64,000 nucleotides of DNA. Source: Thalassia testudinum (lineage: Eukaryota > Streptophyta > Magnoliopsida > Alismatales > Hydrocharitaceae). The stretch's first letter is position 1. Each line of letters opens with the position of its first letter. The notes under the pieces were generated by a model. The model saw only the letters and a list, made by a program, of their open reading frames with translations. It ran no database searches and was not told the origin of the DNA. Where the stretch lies: contig JAZHRO010000062.1 of the NCBI GenBank assembly GCA_037157565.1, forward strand, positions 2,852,001-2,916,000. The letters are read 5' to 3'. The position numbers were made by a program, and so were the translations under genes. Of this stretch, positions 34,338 to 46,505 are shown in pieces.

Positions 34338-35890
34338 TGACGCATGTAGAAAGCGTTGGTTTAATTATGTCATTGTAGCATGCAATCGCGTCGTCGATTT
34401 TAAATTAAGATATGAATTTATGAGTCCAAGTGTCGATCTTAGGGAGGCATGAAATTGGATTAGTTTGTTGATTTAGGTGTCACAAGAATGTTTTGTTTGC
34501 TTGCGAGAAAACAAAAGCGAGAGAGAGAGAGTAGGGTTAGAGCTTGCATTTAAAACATGACAATCACTTTAACGAGATGTGAACTACGATATAAGAAGTA
34601 AAATTAACATATAGCATGCAATTGGAGATTGTTTACAAATTCAACAATAGATGAAATCTTAAACTAGTGGAACATAAAACTAGAGTAAAAGGGAGTGCGA
34701 GGAGGAGGCAATGGGGCCACGGCGGTGGAGGGGGTCTCCGTCGGTGACTCGACAACTTTGAGGGCAGATATGGAGTGTTTGGTGGAGCTAGGAGAGGGCT
34801 AGTGTTGCATGGAGAGTAAATGAGAATTGAATGCCCTTGAATGGGGTGGTTGAGGGGGTTTATATAGTAGAAAAGGGCTTCCAAAAGAGGTAAGGGTCTT
34901 TAGCGATGTCCGGGACGTCACTAAATCCCTTCCAAAAGTGTCACTGAAGCCCCACGCCCACCGATCCTTAGGTGCACCCGTTCTTCTTCATCTCAAGGGC
35001 ACCCACGCATCCTCAGCAGTCGGATAGCCGAGGGCGCACCACGTAGCCCTAGGCACCTGCGGGTGTGCACCCTCGCGCAATGAAGAATGCTGACCGCCCG
35101 ATCGCACATCAACGGCTGGGATTGCACGCGACTGGGTGCGCTAGATTGTGCCTCGTGCGCGATGAGCGCGTGTCATCATGTGCATTTACGTTGGATGCTC
35201 GAGATTGCACCGCGTGCCTCCATCTGATCCGTTCGTGCACCCATCATCAGCTGAATTTCCATTACGCAGGCGAACGCAGCCAGTGCGAATCGAACGTGCG
35301 TCTCACGTTCGTGTGGTGGGGCGCTGATCGCTGCGTTGCCTCCATGCCTTTTCTTAGTTGTGCGCAAATGCCCAGCCGTCTAATGGCGATCGGACGGCCA
35401 GATTGAATCTTGGCGCGATGAAGAGCGCATTGGCGAGGCCTGTGCGCTTGTGATTCCTCAACCATCCGATCCTTGGATCAAATGGCTTAAGATGCTTTTG
35501 CGAGATGAAGTGAGGGTGCTGCATCGGTGGGAGCACAGCGGATGCCGCCACGTGGCTGTTTGTTGGTGGTTGATCATCAGATCAATGATCAGATGATTAG
35601 CGACCAGAACTTCTTGGGCTTATTGGGGAAGCTCCAAATGTCGGATTCAAGCGATTTTGAGTCCGTTGGACTCCGTTCGTCGATCTGGATCCATCTGTGC
35701 AGTCTGATTGCTCATCTGAGGTGTGTTTCAGCATGCACTTGTACACAGACATTAAACATTGATTATAAGCAATCTTAATTCGTCATGCATGCAATGCTCC
35801 CAAGCCCATTATGGTTTGTCATTAACGCACATATATCCACAAAACTAACTCTAGTTGATGGAATTATCATCACTGGATGTAGAGTTATCA
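34338..35890 (-). mobile_element. 5' LTR of element I
   Basis: 1553 bp. Minus-strand start is TGATAACTCTACATCC with an AACTCTA/TAGAGTT inverted repeat around an inner TGATG/CATCA pair. TATA box (TATATAA) at 34860-34866. GC-rich ORFs at 35065-35551 are shared with the other LTR and are not genes. Confidence 0.95.
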
Positions 35891-35895
35891 GTGGG
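35891..35895. repeat. Target-site duplication GTGGG (right)
   Basis: Matches 24617-24621. Confidence 0.9.
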
Positions 35896-36440
35896 CTAAG
35901 CAGCTACCAAAGTCATCCCCCAAAATTGAAAAATCATCCATGAAAACCTCAAGGAAGTCACCCACCATGTCCGAGAAAATGGCCAGCATGCATCACTAGA
36001 AGTTGGTGAGTGCATTGCAGAGGTCGAATGGCATCCTTTGAAATGCAAAGGTGTCAAGGGGGCAAGTGAATGTAGTCTTTTCTTGGTCTTAAGGATCAAT
36101 GGCCACCTAATTATACCCAAAGTATTCATCCAGGAAGAAAAAATACTTGTTCCTAGACAAATGGCAATGGGAAATGGTCTTTCTTGGTTGCCGCATTAAG
36201 CCTCTGATAGTCAATACAAACTTGCCATGATGTGGCAATGCAGGTGGGGATGGATTCTCCATGTTCATTGGTGGTTACAACGAGCGTAGCCTTTTTAGGA
36301 ACTACTTGAATGGGGCTCACCCATGGGCTGTCAGATATTTGGTATATCATGCCTACGTTTAACCACTTGATTATCTCTTTCTTAACGACCTCCCCTATAT
36401 TCGAGTTCAACCGTCACTGTAGTTGACAGGAAGGTCAAGC
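35891..36440 (-). pseudogene. Reverse transcriptase relic of element O
   Basis: Minus strand. A 36153-36410 frame carries VGMIYQISDSPWVSPIQVVPKK, WQVCIDYQRLN and TKKDHFPLPF. After a stop, further motifs are readable in order in 35896-36150: FFLDEYFGYN, TTFTCPLDTFAF and FMDDFS. It ends at DDFGSCLAH at the target duplication. The other side of element I (24616 leftward) begins in the same frame with LT, a stop, then ILRQCIDVNLVL. Thus one RT gene was cut by element I. Several stops were already acquired or accrued later. Confidence 0.9.
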
Positions 36441-37920
36441 CCCATCATCGGTGTAGATCTTCTGCATGCAATTAATATGCGAGGCTAATTCCTCTCAGGT
36501 AAGAAATGCTTCACCCAATTGCTACCCTGTGTTCTTGGAGGATGTGAATCAATCTCATTTCCTGTTCCTAGGTCAGCCTGGAGTTAATAATAACCAGGAA
36601 GGTATGGTCATCCCCAAAGAAAACATACTTCAAGTTGTCTGGCAGCAATTTAGATCCAGAACAGGCGTAGTCAGGTCATAAGTAGTGGCAAGTGTCACAT
36701 TAGGTCTATAAGTAGAGGTGGGAGCAGGTTCCTTAGAACCCAAACATGAAGATTCAGAGACAAGTCCCTTAAGACCTGGGAAAGGGGAGTAAGAGGTGCA
36801 ATATGGGGAAGGGAAGGTAGGTCCCTCAAGACCCAGACTGTCAGAATCGAAGATTGATCCCTCAAGACTTAGTGGAGGGGCTGAGTAGATGAATACAATG
36901 GGAAAGGCAGAGAACCAGCTCTACCGTATGTAGAGATGAAAGGAGTGGGAAAGCTCTCCTATGTTAAATGAGAAGATGTGATAGGTGGCTCCAGAGTTGC
37001 TTTAAGGAAAGTGGGGTAAATCAAGTGTGGCATATGTAGAGTTACCCCAGTGGATGGGAAAGTAAAGGAATCAAGTAAGAGGTTTTGGTTTGGTGGAGTC
37101 ACCTCAAAGGGGCTTAGAGGAATGGTATCAGATTCAACTGAAGCATCCTTAATTAGGGCAATATGCATACTGACTTCCAAGTCACCATCCAAAACATCTT
37201 CATCAATCCAATCACAATCGACGTGCTTCACAACCCTAAATATATCCATCTTGATTTTCTGGTCCATTGCAATCTCCATGCATCCTCTAGCACAATCAAT
37301 GTTGGCCTGTGCAGTGGCCAGGAAAGGTCAGGCTAGAATAATGGGGGTGTCAATAAGTCTTTCACGAACCTCCATATCTAAGATATAAAAATCCACTAAA
37401 AAGCAAAAATCCCTAACCTTGACGAGTACATTTTCGACCACCCCCCATGGTACCTTAATGGATTGGTAATCTAGTTGCATAGTCACGGGAGTAGGTTTAA
37501 AGTCACCAAACTTGAATCTCTATTAAAGTTTGGTTGGGATGAGACTAATGGAGGAACCTAAATCCAATAAAGCCCAGACGAACTAAATATCATCAATATT
37601 TCATGAAATCAAAGGTGTTCGCTGGTCTTTTTGCTTGGGTGGTAATCATGAAATGACTAAACTTGCTTGCTCAAAGAGTACCACCTTCCTGGAACCCCTC
37701 AACTATTGCCTAGGTGTGTAGTAAGTGTTGAAAAATAGTGTGAAAGTTGGGATATGGTCGATGGTTCTAGGAGAGGTACCTTAATGTGGACATCTTTTAG
37801 CATCTCTCTTAGCTCATCGTAGGTCATTGTGCTCTTTTTCTTTTTCATAATTTCTCTCCTTAAAGCATCAAGGGCACGAGGTCTCGTTTCTTCCTTTGTT
37901 TTAGTTCTCTGCCAAGTTTT
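36441..37920 (-). pseudogene. Protease region relic of element O
   Basis: Minus strand. The frame 36959-37279 includes MEIAMDQKIKMDIFRVVKHVDCDWIDEDV, equivalent to the segment after the protease of element I. To the right, shifted frames hold remnants of the protease itself (a GLP-to-IIL block near 37300-37350, and a degenerate LDLGSS-type active-site segment near 37530-37570). 36.44-36.95 kb is the linker toward RT and is repetitive (variants of a CCCTCAAGACCC unit). The region ends at the GTTTT target site of LTR J. Confidence 0.75.
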
Positions 37921-40900
37921 TGATGGTTTAAATCCTCAACATAGTTAATTAAGTTATTTAGACTTAATTAATCATATGAGAAAGTAACTTAGGTTAACTT
38001 GATTTTATGTCAGTTGTGTAGTATAGGGTCAAGTTAACCTAACATTTTAGATTTTAAGTTCTTTTTAACTGGTTGAGTCCAGGTCGTTCACTATAAGGCA
38101 TAATAGGAAGTTTAATTCACCATTAATTCCTAAGCATAATTAAGAATCAATTAATTAATCATATTATAATTACAAAATTTTAAACACATGGATATAGAAC
38201 AAAAAATTAACAATTCAAAGCATGAAATATTCCATTAGAAACAAACACATTTACACATATAATGTCATTAAGAATCAAGTAAACATGTTTATTACATCAT
38301 TATATCTAATTACAAGAGATTAAGGAAAGAAAAATGCTAATCAAATGAGTACAAGTGCCTTATTACATCAATTAAAGCTCAAAATATTGAAAGAGATTAT
38401 TTCAATAAAAGTACAAATCAGATGTCTAATAAGAAGATTGGACCTCTTAAAAATAGAAATTGGAAGTCTGAAATGATGGCAAGACGTCTGATTCTCTCTT
38501 TACATTTGTTTCTTTCAATTCTTAGTTCCTTCAGCCCTTCTTAGAATTTCTCTTTTTTCTCCTCTCTGTCTTTGTTTATTCTTCTTTCCTTTCTTTCTTA
38601 ATCTTCAGCTCTCTCTATCTCTCTCTCGAGCTCTTTTATCATTTCCTTTACCCTGTCTCATTCTTTTTTTTTTCTCATTCTTCTCTTAATTCTCCTTAAT
38701 CATTCTTTGTTCTCCCTTTCTTTCTTTATCTTCTTAACTATGCTTTATGTCCACACTTAACCATTTTCGCATTCACTTAACCCATTTAATCTTCAATTTA
38801 TAAAAATTAATGTTTAATGGGAGGCCCAAGCTCGTTCAGGGATACACAACGCCCAATGGGCGGGACCAGACCCTACTTGAGCTCGGGCCTAGTTCTTAAT
38901 TGGTGGATTTTCTTCATTTTAAGCTCATGCACAGTAACCGGCCTCCCAGGCCCACACCCCCACTCACGGGCCCATACACTCATGCCCATAGGCGCATGCA
39001 CACACACACATGCGTAGGCACGTGCATCGCACACACCCGCGCCCAAGCGATTTCCTTTTCGTGCCCTACGCTGACAACCGAATCGTCCAGTGCAGAAAAT
39101 CATAATATACCAATGCGTGCAGCCATGGTTTTCCGATGTGGGACCTTTAAAACCTATTCAAAGCCGATCTTCGGCCGACGATTCCAGCTGACTCTGTTGA
39201 TGGTTTCGACCGAGCAAAGGCTCGATCAAAAGCCCTTGGTTTGCTCTACATGATTGGAATACCAATTTGGCGTTCAGATTATGTCTAGCTCTTCCATTTG
39301 AAGGGTGAAGCTGGGAGGTTCGCATAGCCAATCATGGCATGCAGATGATGGAATCAGGTCTAAGGACCTGAGCGAAAGCTTTTGACCTCCAGATGAGGTC
39401 CTGGACTTCTTCAGTAGGTGATTCCGTGTCTAATGGTTAAGAAGGAGAGCTTCGAAAAGCTTCAAAGATAGGGAAAAACTTCTGATCCTCATTCAGGAGC
39501 TTCAAAGCTCCATTTTGAGCTCTGAACAACTCGACAGAGAGCGAAAAACCTCTGAAACAAAATTAAACAACCTCAATTGGTTGTCATGATTCGATCTGGG
39601 CAGATTTAGTGTTTAAATCTCACCAAAAACTCGAAGAATACAGTAATGGGTTCAAATGAACCCATACTAACAGTAACTTGAATCTCACAAATTCCTTAAT
39701 TAAATTTAATGAAATCAACTCTATTACTCTCCAAGTTATTCCAGAAAGCATTTCAACCAATTAAACCATAAGATTAATCATTAAATCCTCAATTTGGACT
39801 TGGAGTTGACCAAAATAGGCTCGGAGTTCACTTTTTGTTTCAAACTCTTTCAGACCCAATTAAAACCTTGAATCAGCTTAATTCTTCTTTAGGAATCAAT
39901 CTAAGACTTCAAAACCAAGTTTTGATCAGGTCTTCTGCGATCTCAGTCATCGCTGCCTGAAGTCAAGATGAGGTTTGTTCGATGGAACAATCTAGAGACT
40001 CTCAGAGCAATTAAAGATCAAAAGCTACTTCTACAAGTTCCTCTCAAGCTTTTGGATCAAATTTCAAGATCTAAACCTCATCAGAATTGCTTCTCCAACT
40101 CTGCCAGAGTTGAAGAAGACACAGTTCAAATGGGAACTCTAGACAATGAAACCTAAATTAAATCATCAATTTATGATCCTTACAATCCAACAAGACAATC
40201 TAGAGTTCTGTAGAGCTTATCTACGGCTGAAGCTCTGATTTGACTGGTCAAAGCTCGTCGGAGCTCCGGTGAGTCCAAGAAATATCTGGCAGTGTACAAA
40301 ACTCCATCAAATTGACCATTAAAGGTCTTAAGAGCTTCCTGAGGTCACAAGTAACCTCAAGAGCTAATCAATTGACTCAAATGGAAATTAAATCAGAAGT
40401 TATGCATCGAATTCAGAAAAGATGTAATCTGAGTTCGCTAGAACTCAGATCACATCCTCTCACTCAATTGAGTGAGGAGAAGTGTTCCATAGTGTTTAGA
40501 GATGGTTTATATGTGATCAATTAAGTGTTTTAACTCTCTTGAGCTCACCATGGACAGTGAGCTCAAGAGTTGAAACGTAATTAAGCATTTATAGTATAGG
40601 TGATCATTAGTTAAATTGGAGTGAAGATCGGGGCCCATAGAATGTGAATAAATGACAGAGGGCCCCAATTAGTGTGTTCTAAGCTCGGAGGCCTCCACCG
40701 TGGATAGCAAAGGTCGCCAGTGAATGTGGAAGTGATCTAGGCGATAAAGCTGATAAAAATGAGGGAAAAGTAGTGCTATGAAATCATGATCAGGAGAGGA
40801 AGATGATCAGTGCATAAAAATGGCAAAAGAGTGCCCCAAATGAGCTCAAAGAGCTTGTCAGAGCAAAGGAAGACAGCATACAAATTGAACATTTAAACCT

Positions 40901-42036
40901 AACCAACTACCTAATCTACTGAATTAAGCTAGACTACATTACCTAAACCTAATCCTACTGTTACTTGGACGAAGGAGGTGAGGCATCTTGCCATTGGCAA
41001 GGCGAGAACGAGATTGAAATCCGGCCAATCGAAGTGGAGATCAAAGGGAGAGTGGGGCGCTCAGTCACCGTTGGCAGGGCGAAAGAGAGGAAGAGGTGGT
41101 GAGAGAGGCAGTGCATCCTCGACGATCGCGCTCGAGAAGGAGAACGAAGATGTCGAAGTTGTGGATGAACCTACTGACCAGCTACGGTGAGGTGGAGAGG
41201 GGAAGGGAGCTGATCCAGCTCAAATCGTAGGGGTTGATGGGTATTTATAGGTTGTGGCGGCTGAGAAGAGGGCTATATCTAGACAAAAATGCGTCTAGGT
41301 GCAAGGTAACCACCGACGTCTTCTCCAACGTCGGTGAAATTATCGCCAAGCCCTAATTAGGATTTGAAGATCACCCATACCGTGGGATGAAATGAGGAGA
41401 GTGAGCACAAGCTCCAAGAGCTTGGCGAGGAAGGAAGAATGCCGGATGGACGGTGATCGCGAGGTGTCTTCACTGTCGCTCGTCAGTCGTTGAAGTGGCT
41501 AAAGAAAAAACGAAGAAGAAGAAGAAGAGTGTACACAGGGATCTGAATGAGAGGAAAGCTAAGGACCTAGGTGAAAGGCAAGGACTCAAATGCAATGAAT
41601 TCCAAGGACCGAAATGCAAACAAAGGCTTTTAAGGTTAATTTAAATTATTTTCTTTTCTAACTTTTTATATATATATTTATAAATTAGCTAAATATTATA
41701 TTAAAGCCTTGTATTCACATTTTTGATCCATTTATTTATATTTATTTACTTACTAAAATACTTAAGTTATTATTAAAAACTTAGGTCTTAAGTTATACTT
41801 AAGTAAAATAAGATATTAATTAGGTAGCTAATTAATGATATTTCGAGTCCATTTATTAATTAAATTATTAATAATATTAATTGACTGATAATTTAGCATT
41901 TTTAAATTATTTTAAGGTCCTTTAATGATTTGTCTCTTATTACATAATTAACCCTTATATATACATATTCCTAGCTAATTAACTAGAGAAACTAGTTAAT
42001 TAGGGGTAATTAGAAGCCATGATGAGCCTCTCATCA
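37921..42036 (-). mobile_element. LTR J (family C relative), solo, minus strand
   Basis: Ends TG...CA; 5-bp flanks GTTTT (37916-37920) and GTTTC (42037-42041). On the minus strand it starts with palindrome TGATGAG AGG CTCATCA, TATA box at 41242-41250, a long transcribed part with purine-rich tract (38.54-38.74 kb on this strand), AGACGTCT-like motifs (38.41-38.50 kb) and a U5 phrase with GAACGACCTGGACTC. At 4116 bp it is much longer than the other copies; either a longer subfamily or one with internal insertions (38.8-40.6 kb is the unmatched part). ORFs inside, such as 40978-41190 and 38900-39253, show no domains. Confidence 0.7.
41242..41250 (-). promoter_or_regulatory. TATA box of LTR J
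   Basis: CTATAAATA on the minus strand, about 790 bp from the LTR start. Confidence 0.6.
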
Positions 42037-42654
42037 GTTTCCTTGATCCTTGTCCTGGGTTGGGTCATCATGGGGAAGTGTAGATTGTGTGGATGAACCG
42101 GGGTCCTTGGGTTGAGGTAGATACTTAGTCGTCGTCCCATTCCTAAGGGTTACTGCACTCACAAAGGTGGGTGGTTGAGGGTCATAAGGAGGAGGGTTTA
42201 CTATGGCGATTTGCTAGTTCGGGTTGAGCTGAAGACTAAGAGGAATGGGTGGGGCCTGTTCGACCATATGAGTGTGTCCCTGTGGCACATTGAACCTTAG
42301 AGGCAGGTGGCATAGGTTCTACATATTCCTCGGATTGGGAACGGGTTATAGTGGTAATTATCCTTGGGTTCGGGTCTTCATCCTAAGCTAGTTAATCTGA
42401 TTATGCATTTCCTAGTTGTTCCTGGCCATTTGGAGTTGGAGGTCCTAGTTTTGCTTGGCCAAAGTAGTAAAGGTGTCCGAATATTTCTTGTCCCTATCAG
42501 CCACGAGCTTGGTTAAGGCATCTGTAGGTGACACATTAGGTTTAACCACCTGGAGTGCAGAGTAAGGTCTATTGTATCTTGCCTAATTGGGTTGCCTTTG
42601 GAAGGTAGGAGCCATATTCCCTAAAGTCCTAATCGGGTTTGCCATGGGGTTCGG
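42037..42654 (-). pseudogene. gag 3' part relic of element O
   Basis: Minus strand between LTRs J and K. With stops, one frame reads DALTKLVADRDKKYSDTF, TTLAKQN, DLQLQMARNN and MHNQI, the coiled-coil-like end of Athila/Tat Gag. It connects gag at 45.2-46.5 kb with the protease region at 37.9 kb, showing that J and K inserted into one element. Confidence 0.75.
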
Positions 42655-45244
42655 TATTGAAGCACTTTTGTCAAGTTTAAAAGATTACGTCATAGTAGAG
42701 TCAACAAAAGCAAATTAACATTTAAATTTATAATCTCGAAAAGTGTGAGTCTGAGGTCGTTGCAGGGAGCAAGTATGGCAAATCAGTTCACTAATCACAA
42801 TTATCAAGAATAATGATGCAGGTGAAATCAATAATCAAAAATGATATTCAATGCATAACAAAATGTATCTCAGAATGTCAGGTAGAAAATGCAAAAAGAC
42901 AGGGATAAAAATGGTGGTTGAAACCACCAATTCAACCCTACAATTAAGCTCTAATCAAAATCAAATGTCTCAAATAACCCAACAATATCAAATAGAACCA
43001 AGTCAAGCACACTGATCAGACGTCAAGACCAAGCACCAGTCACCTTATTTCTTAAGGCTTCAGAAGTGAGCACAAGGAACAAGCCTCTCAAGCACAACAC
43101 AAGAGGCAAGGCTCAGCAATGGCTAAGTTTAGAGCGAGGGGGGAATGAATCCCAATGTGCTACAGTGCAAAACCCCCTCCCTCCTCAAATCTCTCTCTCT
43201 TTTCAGATTCAAACTCGGGTGAACAGTACAGGGTAATTGGGTATTCGAGCATGTACAGGGGTTCAGACCTGTTGGCGAGGTGTGGCGGGTGAGGAGTACG
43301 CATGTGCAATGAGAGGGACCTCACCCTATGTGCTGAGGCAAAGAGGCTATGGCAAAGATTCTTTTTATGAGCTGTGCCAAGTTTTCCCCACATGATGTGG
43401 GATGAAAGTATCAACCTTCCTTCATGTGAAGCTGCAAATGGAGCTACTTTGAATTACTGCTGGTATTCGTGGCTTTTGCTCAATTGCAGCTACAGATAGC
43501 TTCTTGAACTGGAGCCACTTTGATTGTGTGTGGCAGCAAGTCAGATGGTGGTCTGTGGAGAGGCAGTTGGTGTCGAGGAAGACGAAGGAAGCAACAGAGC
43601 TCTGGTCAAACCTGAAATGCAAGAATACGGGCTTATCGCCCTAATTAGAAAGCTCAATGGGGTCACCGAAGGATGGCAAGTCCCGTGGAGGTGGTTTCGT
43701 GAAGTTTGGTGAGGTGTGGTAGTATGTTGAAGTTGGAGAGGGTGTGTAGAGAGCATGGTGTTCGGTGGAGAGATTGGATGGTGGTGAGGCAAAATTAGTT
43801 GAGGGCTTTTGAAGGTGGAGGTGAGTGGAAGCTTGTGGGAGTGTTGGCGAGGCGTTTGGTGGTCTGTGGAGCCAGCATGAGCTCGCCAGACCTCATACCA
43901 GGGATGGGGAAGATAGAGGGGGAGTAGGTGGTTGTGCAATTGAAACTGAGTACTAAGGGCCTAGAAGTGACCTAGAGAGGGAGAGGAAGAAGGTGAGGGA
44001 GGTTAGGAGATGAAAGAAGACGAGATGTGTCCAGCGTTGATCGGTCAGACACGAAGAAGACAAATTCGACTACAAGGTGTCGGCGAGGAAGAAGAGGCAG
44101 GAAGCGACCGGACTTTGGTTGATCGCGGTCACGAAGAAGAGGGAAGGATGTTGGGTCGATCAATTTGACCGTTGGCCGGCCGAATGAAGGAGTTGGAGAA
44201 GCTTGCTGGAGCTCAAGGTGCAGTGGCCAGAGAAGGAGAAGCGAGGATATTTCCAGCTTGTTCTTGGCTGAGTAGGAAGCTGGGAGCACGGGGGGTCTTT
44301 ATAGAGGTCAAAATCGAGCTCTAAAGCAAGGAAAGACCTAATTAAGTTGTGATTTTTGTCAATTTAGGATCCCTAAAATCTCAAGCTTGCCTGAGCTTTA
44401 GGGTTCAATTTAGGATTCCTAAACTGGCTCAATCGATCGGGAATCATCTCTAGATCAATCCCTCCAATTTTGAAGAGATTTAGATCTGATCTGAGAGAGA
44501 AATCCTCGCTCAAATCTCGCTACAGGTGCTTTCACACCAACAATGGTAGTAGGGACCTAATCATAATAACAATTAGAAAGTTAGGGACCAAATCGCAATA
44601 AACTTGAAACCTGGGGGGCTAAGTGTAAGAAATAGAATTTTTAAGGGCTAAAATGCAAACTAGGTCAAGATAAACTCTGATTGGGTCCAAATTATGGTGT
44701 TAACTTAATTTGGACCCAAGGAATATAATGGTAAACTTGGATTTGATTTTTGACCACGTTTTGACTGGGTAATTTGCATAAAGGCCCAAATTAGGGTAAA
44801 TTTCCACCTAAAACTCTGATCTAAGTCAAAATGAGTTCAGATGGTCAAATCAAAGGTACCAAACCTATTAGAATATTTTTGTATAAATTTTAGGAGATTT
44901 AAATTAATTTTACCCTAGCCATAACTTCTTCAATTTAAGTGAGTGTGGCAATTCAGGTTTTCAATCTATTTTTACCCTCGAATTACATGAAACCCTGATT
45001 CAATTAGTATGGCCCATTGTTTAGACTTTTATGTTTAATTGACCTTTAATTACCCCCTGAGTGACCCCGTGGTTAATCTGTGTTTGTGATGTGCTATTAA
45101 AATTGCATAATTAACCTTATTCCCTTATTTTCTTCTCAAATCAGAATATTACAGAGTTACGACCCTCAGATGATTAGGTAGGAGCATTACCAATTGAACC
45201 TAACTAATTATGGCTAGTTAGGGTCCATGATGGTCTTACCATCA
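42655..45244 (-). mobile_element. Solo LTR K (family C), minus strand
   Basis: 2590 bp. Minus-strand start is palindrome TGATGGT AAG ACCATCA; the other end reads TATTGAAGC where homologues have TGTTAGCATGC, so the terminal TG has mutated to TA. Flanks TTCGG (42650-42654) and TTCGA (45245-45249) are a target duplication with one mismatch. TATA box at 44297-44304. It aligns end to end with 1289-2619 and 3744-5090 but keeps about 1.2 kb that they lack. ORFs inside (43160-44289) are compositional. Confidence 0.8.
44297..44304 (-). promoter_or_regulatory. TATA box of LTR K
   Basis: CTATAAAG on the minus strand, about 940 bp from the LTR start, matching the 5944 and 51381 copies. Confidence 0.6.
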
Positions 45245-46505
45245 TTCGATCTTTAGTTCTAGTTCAACCAAAAAAAAGTTGGGGTGATTGCACCCATCTA
45301 GGGCTATATGTGTTCGAGTAAGGATCGTTCTTTGCATGCCCTGGATTACGCTGATGTCCTCGTACTTCAAGGATATCACAATAGTGTAGTCAGAACATGG
45401 TGAGGCCAACGCCTTGGTTGGGAGATGGTCTTGGTTCATGGAAACCAAATCCAAATGGTTAACGAGTTCTTGTAAGACTGAAGCCTACATCTGGTGCAGT
45501 GTAGACAAGTTCTCCCTAGTGAGAAGGTAGGCCTAAGAGGATGACCCATGATAAGAAGGCAAAGGAATAGCAGCATGACGGGTCTTCATTAATTCGTCTA
45601 CTTTCTTGTCTAACAGATCCACCTTGTCCAACTTTTTTGTGATAATTACCATATCCACCTAACTGGAGTCTGCCTGGATCTCATGGGCTCCACCCCACGA
45701 TTGGCTGGAACATCAAAAAATAGCCATTGAGGTGTCATTTAGGGAGTTCTCACTCGTGGACGCGAACAGCTCAAACACATTGTTCTCATCTTTGCTACGG
45801 AAGTTCCCCCCACAAGAAGCATTAGCAAAATTTCTCAAAGTCTCATTAAGCCCGTGACAAAATATCTAGGCCAAGTGCCATTGCGGCACCTCATGATGCG
45901 GCCACTTCTGCTTGAGGTCATTGAAGAGTGCCCATGCCTCGTGTAATTATTCTCCCAGTTGTTGGTGGAAGGTTGTGATGGCATGTCTCAATGCGTTGGT
46001 TTTGCCTATAGGGAAGAACTTCTTAAGGAAGGTGCTACACAACTTCTCTCATGTGCCTATTGGTCTCCCTATGGTCCTATACCAGTGCACTACCTTCTCC
46101 CACAGCAAGAATGGCAACATCTTCATTATTACTATGTCAAGGCTGACATTCCAAGGTTTGCTCATCTCAGCGAGTCAGCCCAAATCTTCCAGATGCTGGA
46201 ATGGATCCTTATATCATTTCCATGATAAAAGGTCTGGATTAAGCTAATCACATTCAATTTTAGTTCAAATGCATCCCCTCCCTTAGGGGTACTTACATAA
46301 GGCTCAATCTAGAGCGTGGATGGGTCAAAAAAGTCCTGAAGAGAGCTAGGTTTCTCTAGTTGGGGTGGATTCTGCATCTCACAAAGGGTGTTCATATGCC
46401 CTCAATCTGCCACTAGTGATGCTACTCAGCAGCAACAAGTTGCGCCTGTAATAGGGCGATAAGGTCGAGGTTCTGGTCCTCTCCATTAGGCAGGTTTTGA
46501 GTCAT
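45245..46505 (-). pseudogene. gag relic of element O
   Basis: Minus strand, probable start ATG at 46503-46505 (MTQNLPNGEDQNLD). Short open runs match Gag of element I in order: an N-terminal Gln/Ala-rich part, capsid-core fragments near 45.9-46.2 kb, and near 45.55-45.80 kb ENNVFELFAS, NSLNDTSM, IITKKLDKVDLLDKKVDEL. Many stops are present. The relic is more decayed than its homologue in I. LTR K separates it from the rest of gag. Confidence 0.8.

Larger units (their letters stand above)
24622..35890 (-). mobile_element. Element I: complete Athila/Tat-type Ty3/gypsy retrotransposon
   Basis: The element is 11,269 bp, minus orientation, with two LTRs (34338-35890 is 5', 24622-26184 is 3'), a perfect 5-bp target duplication GTGGG, primer site, gag, protease, reverse transcriptase/RNase H, integrase, 3' non-coding region and polypurine tract in order. 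It inserted into the RT gene of related element O, whose frame resumes across it. In the first 120 aligned LTR bases I count about ten differences, mostly transitions, so it is not recent. Stops and frameshifts in gag, RT and integrase make it defective. Confidence 0.95.

Noticed and set aside
38996..39016. CA-rich repeat resembling a microsatellite
   Set aside because: Only a few units and interrupted; part of LTR J.
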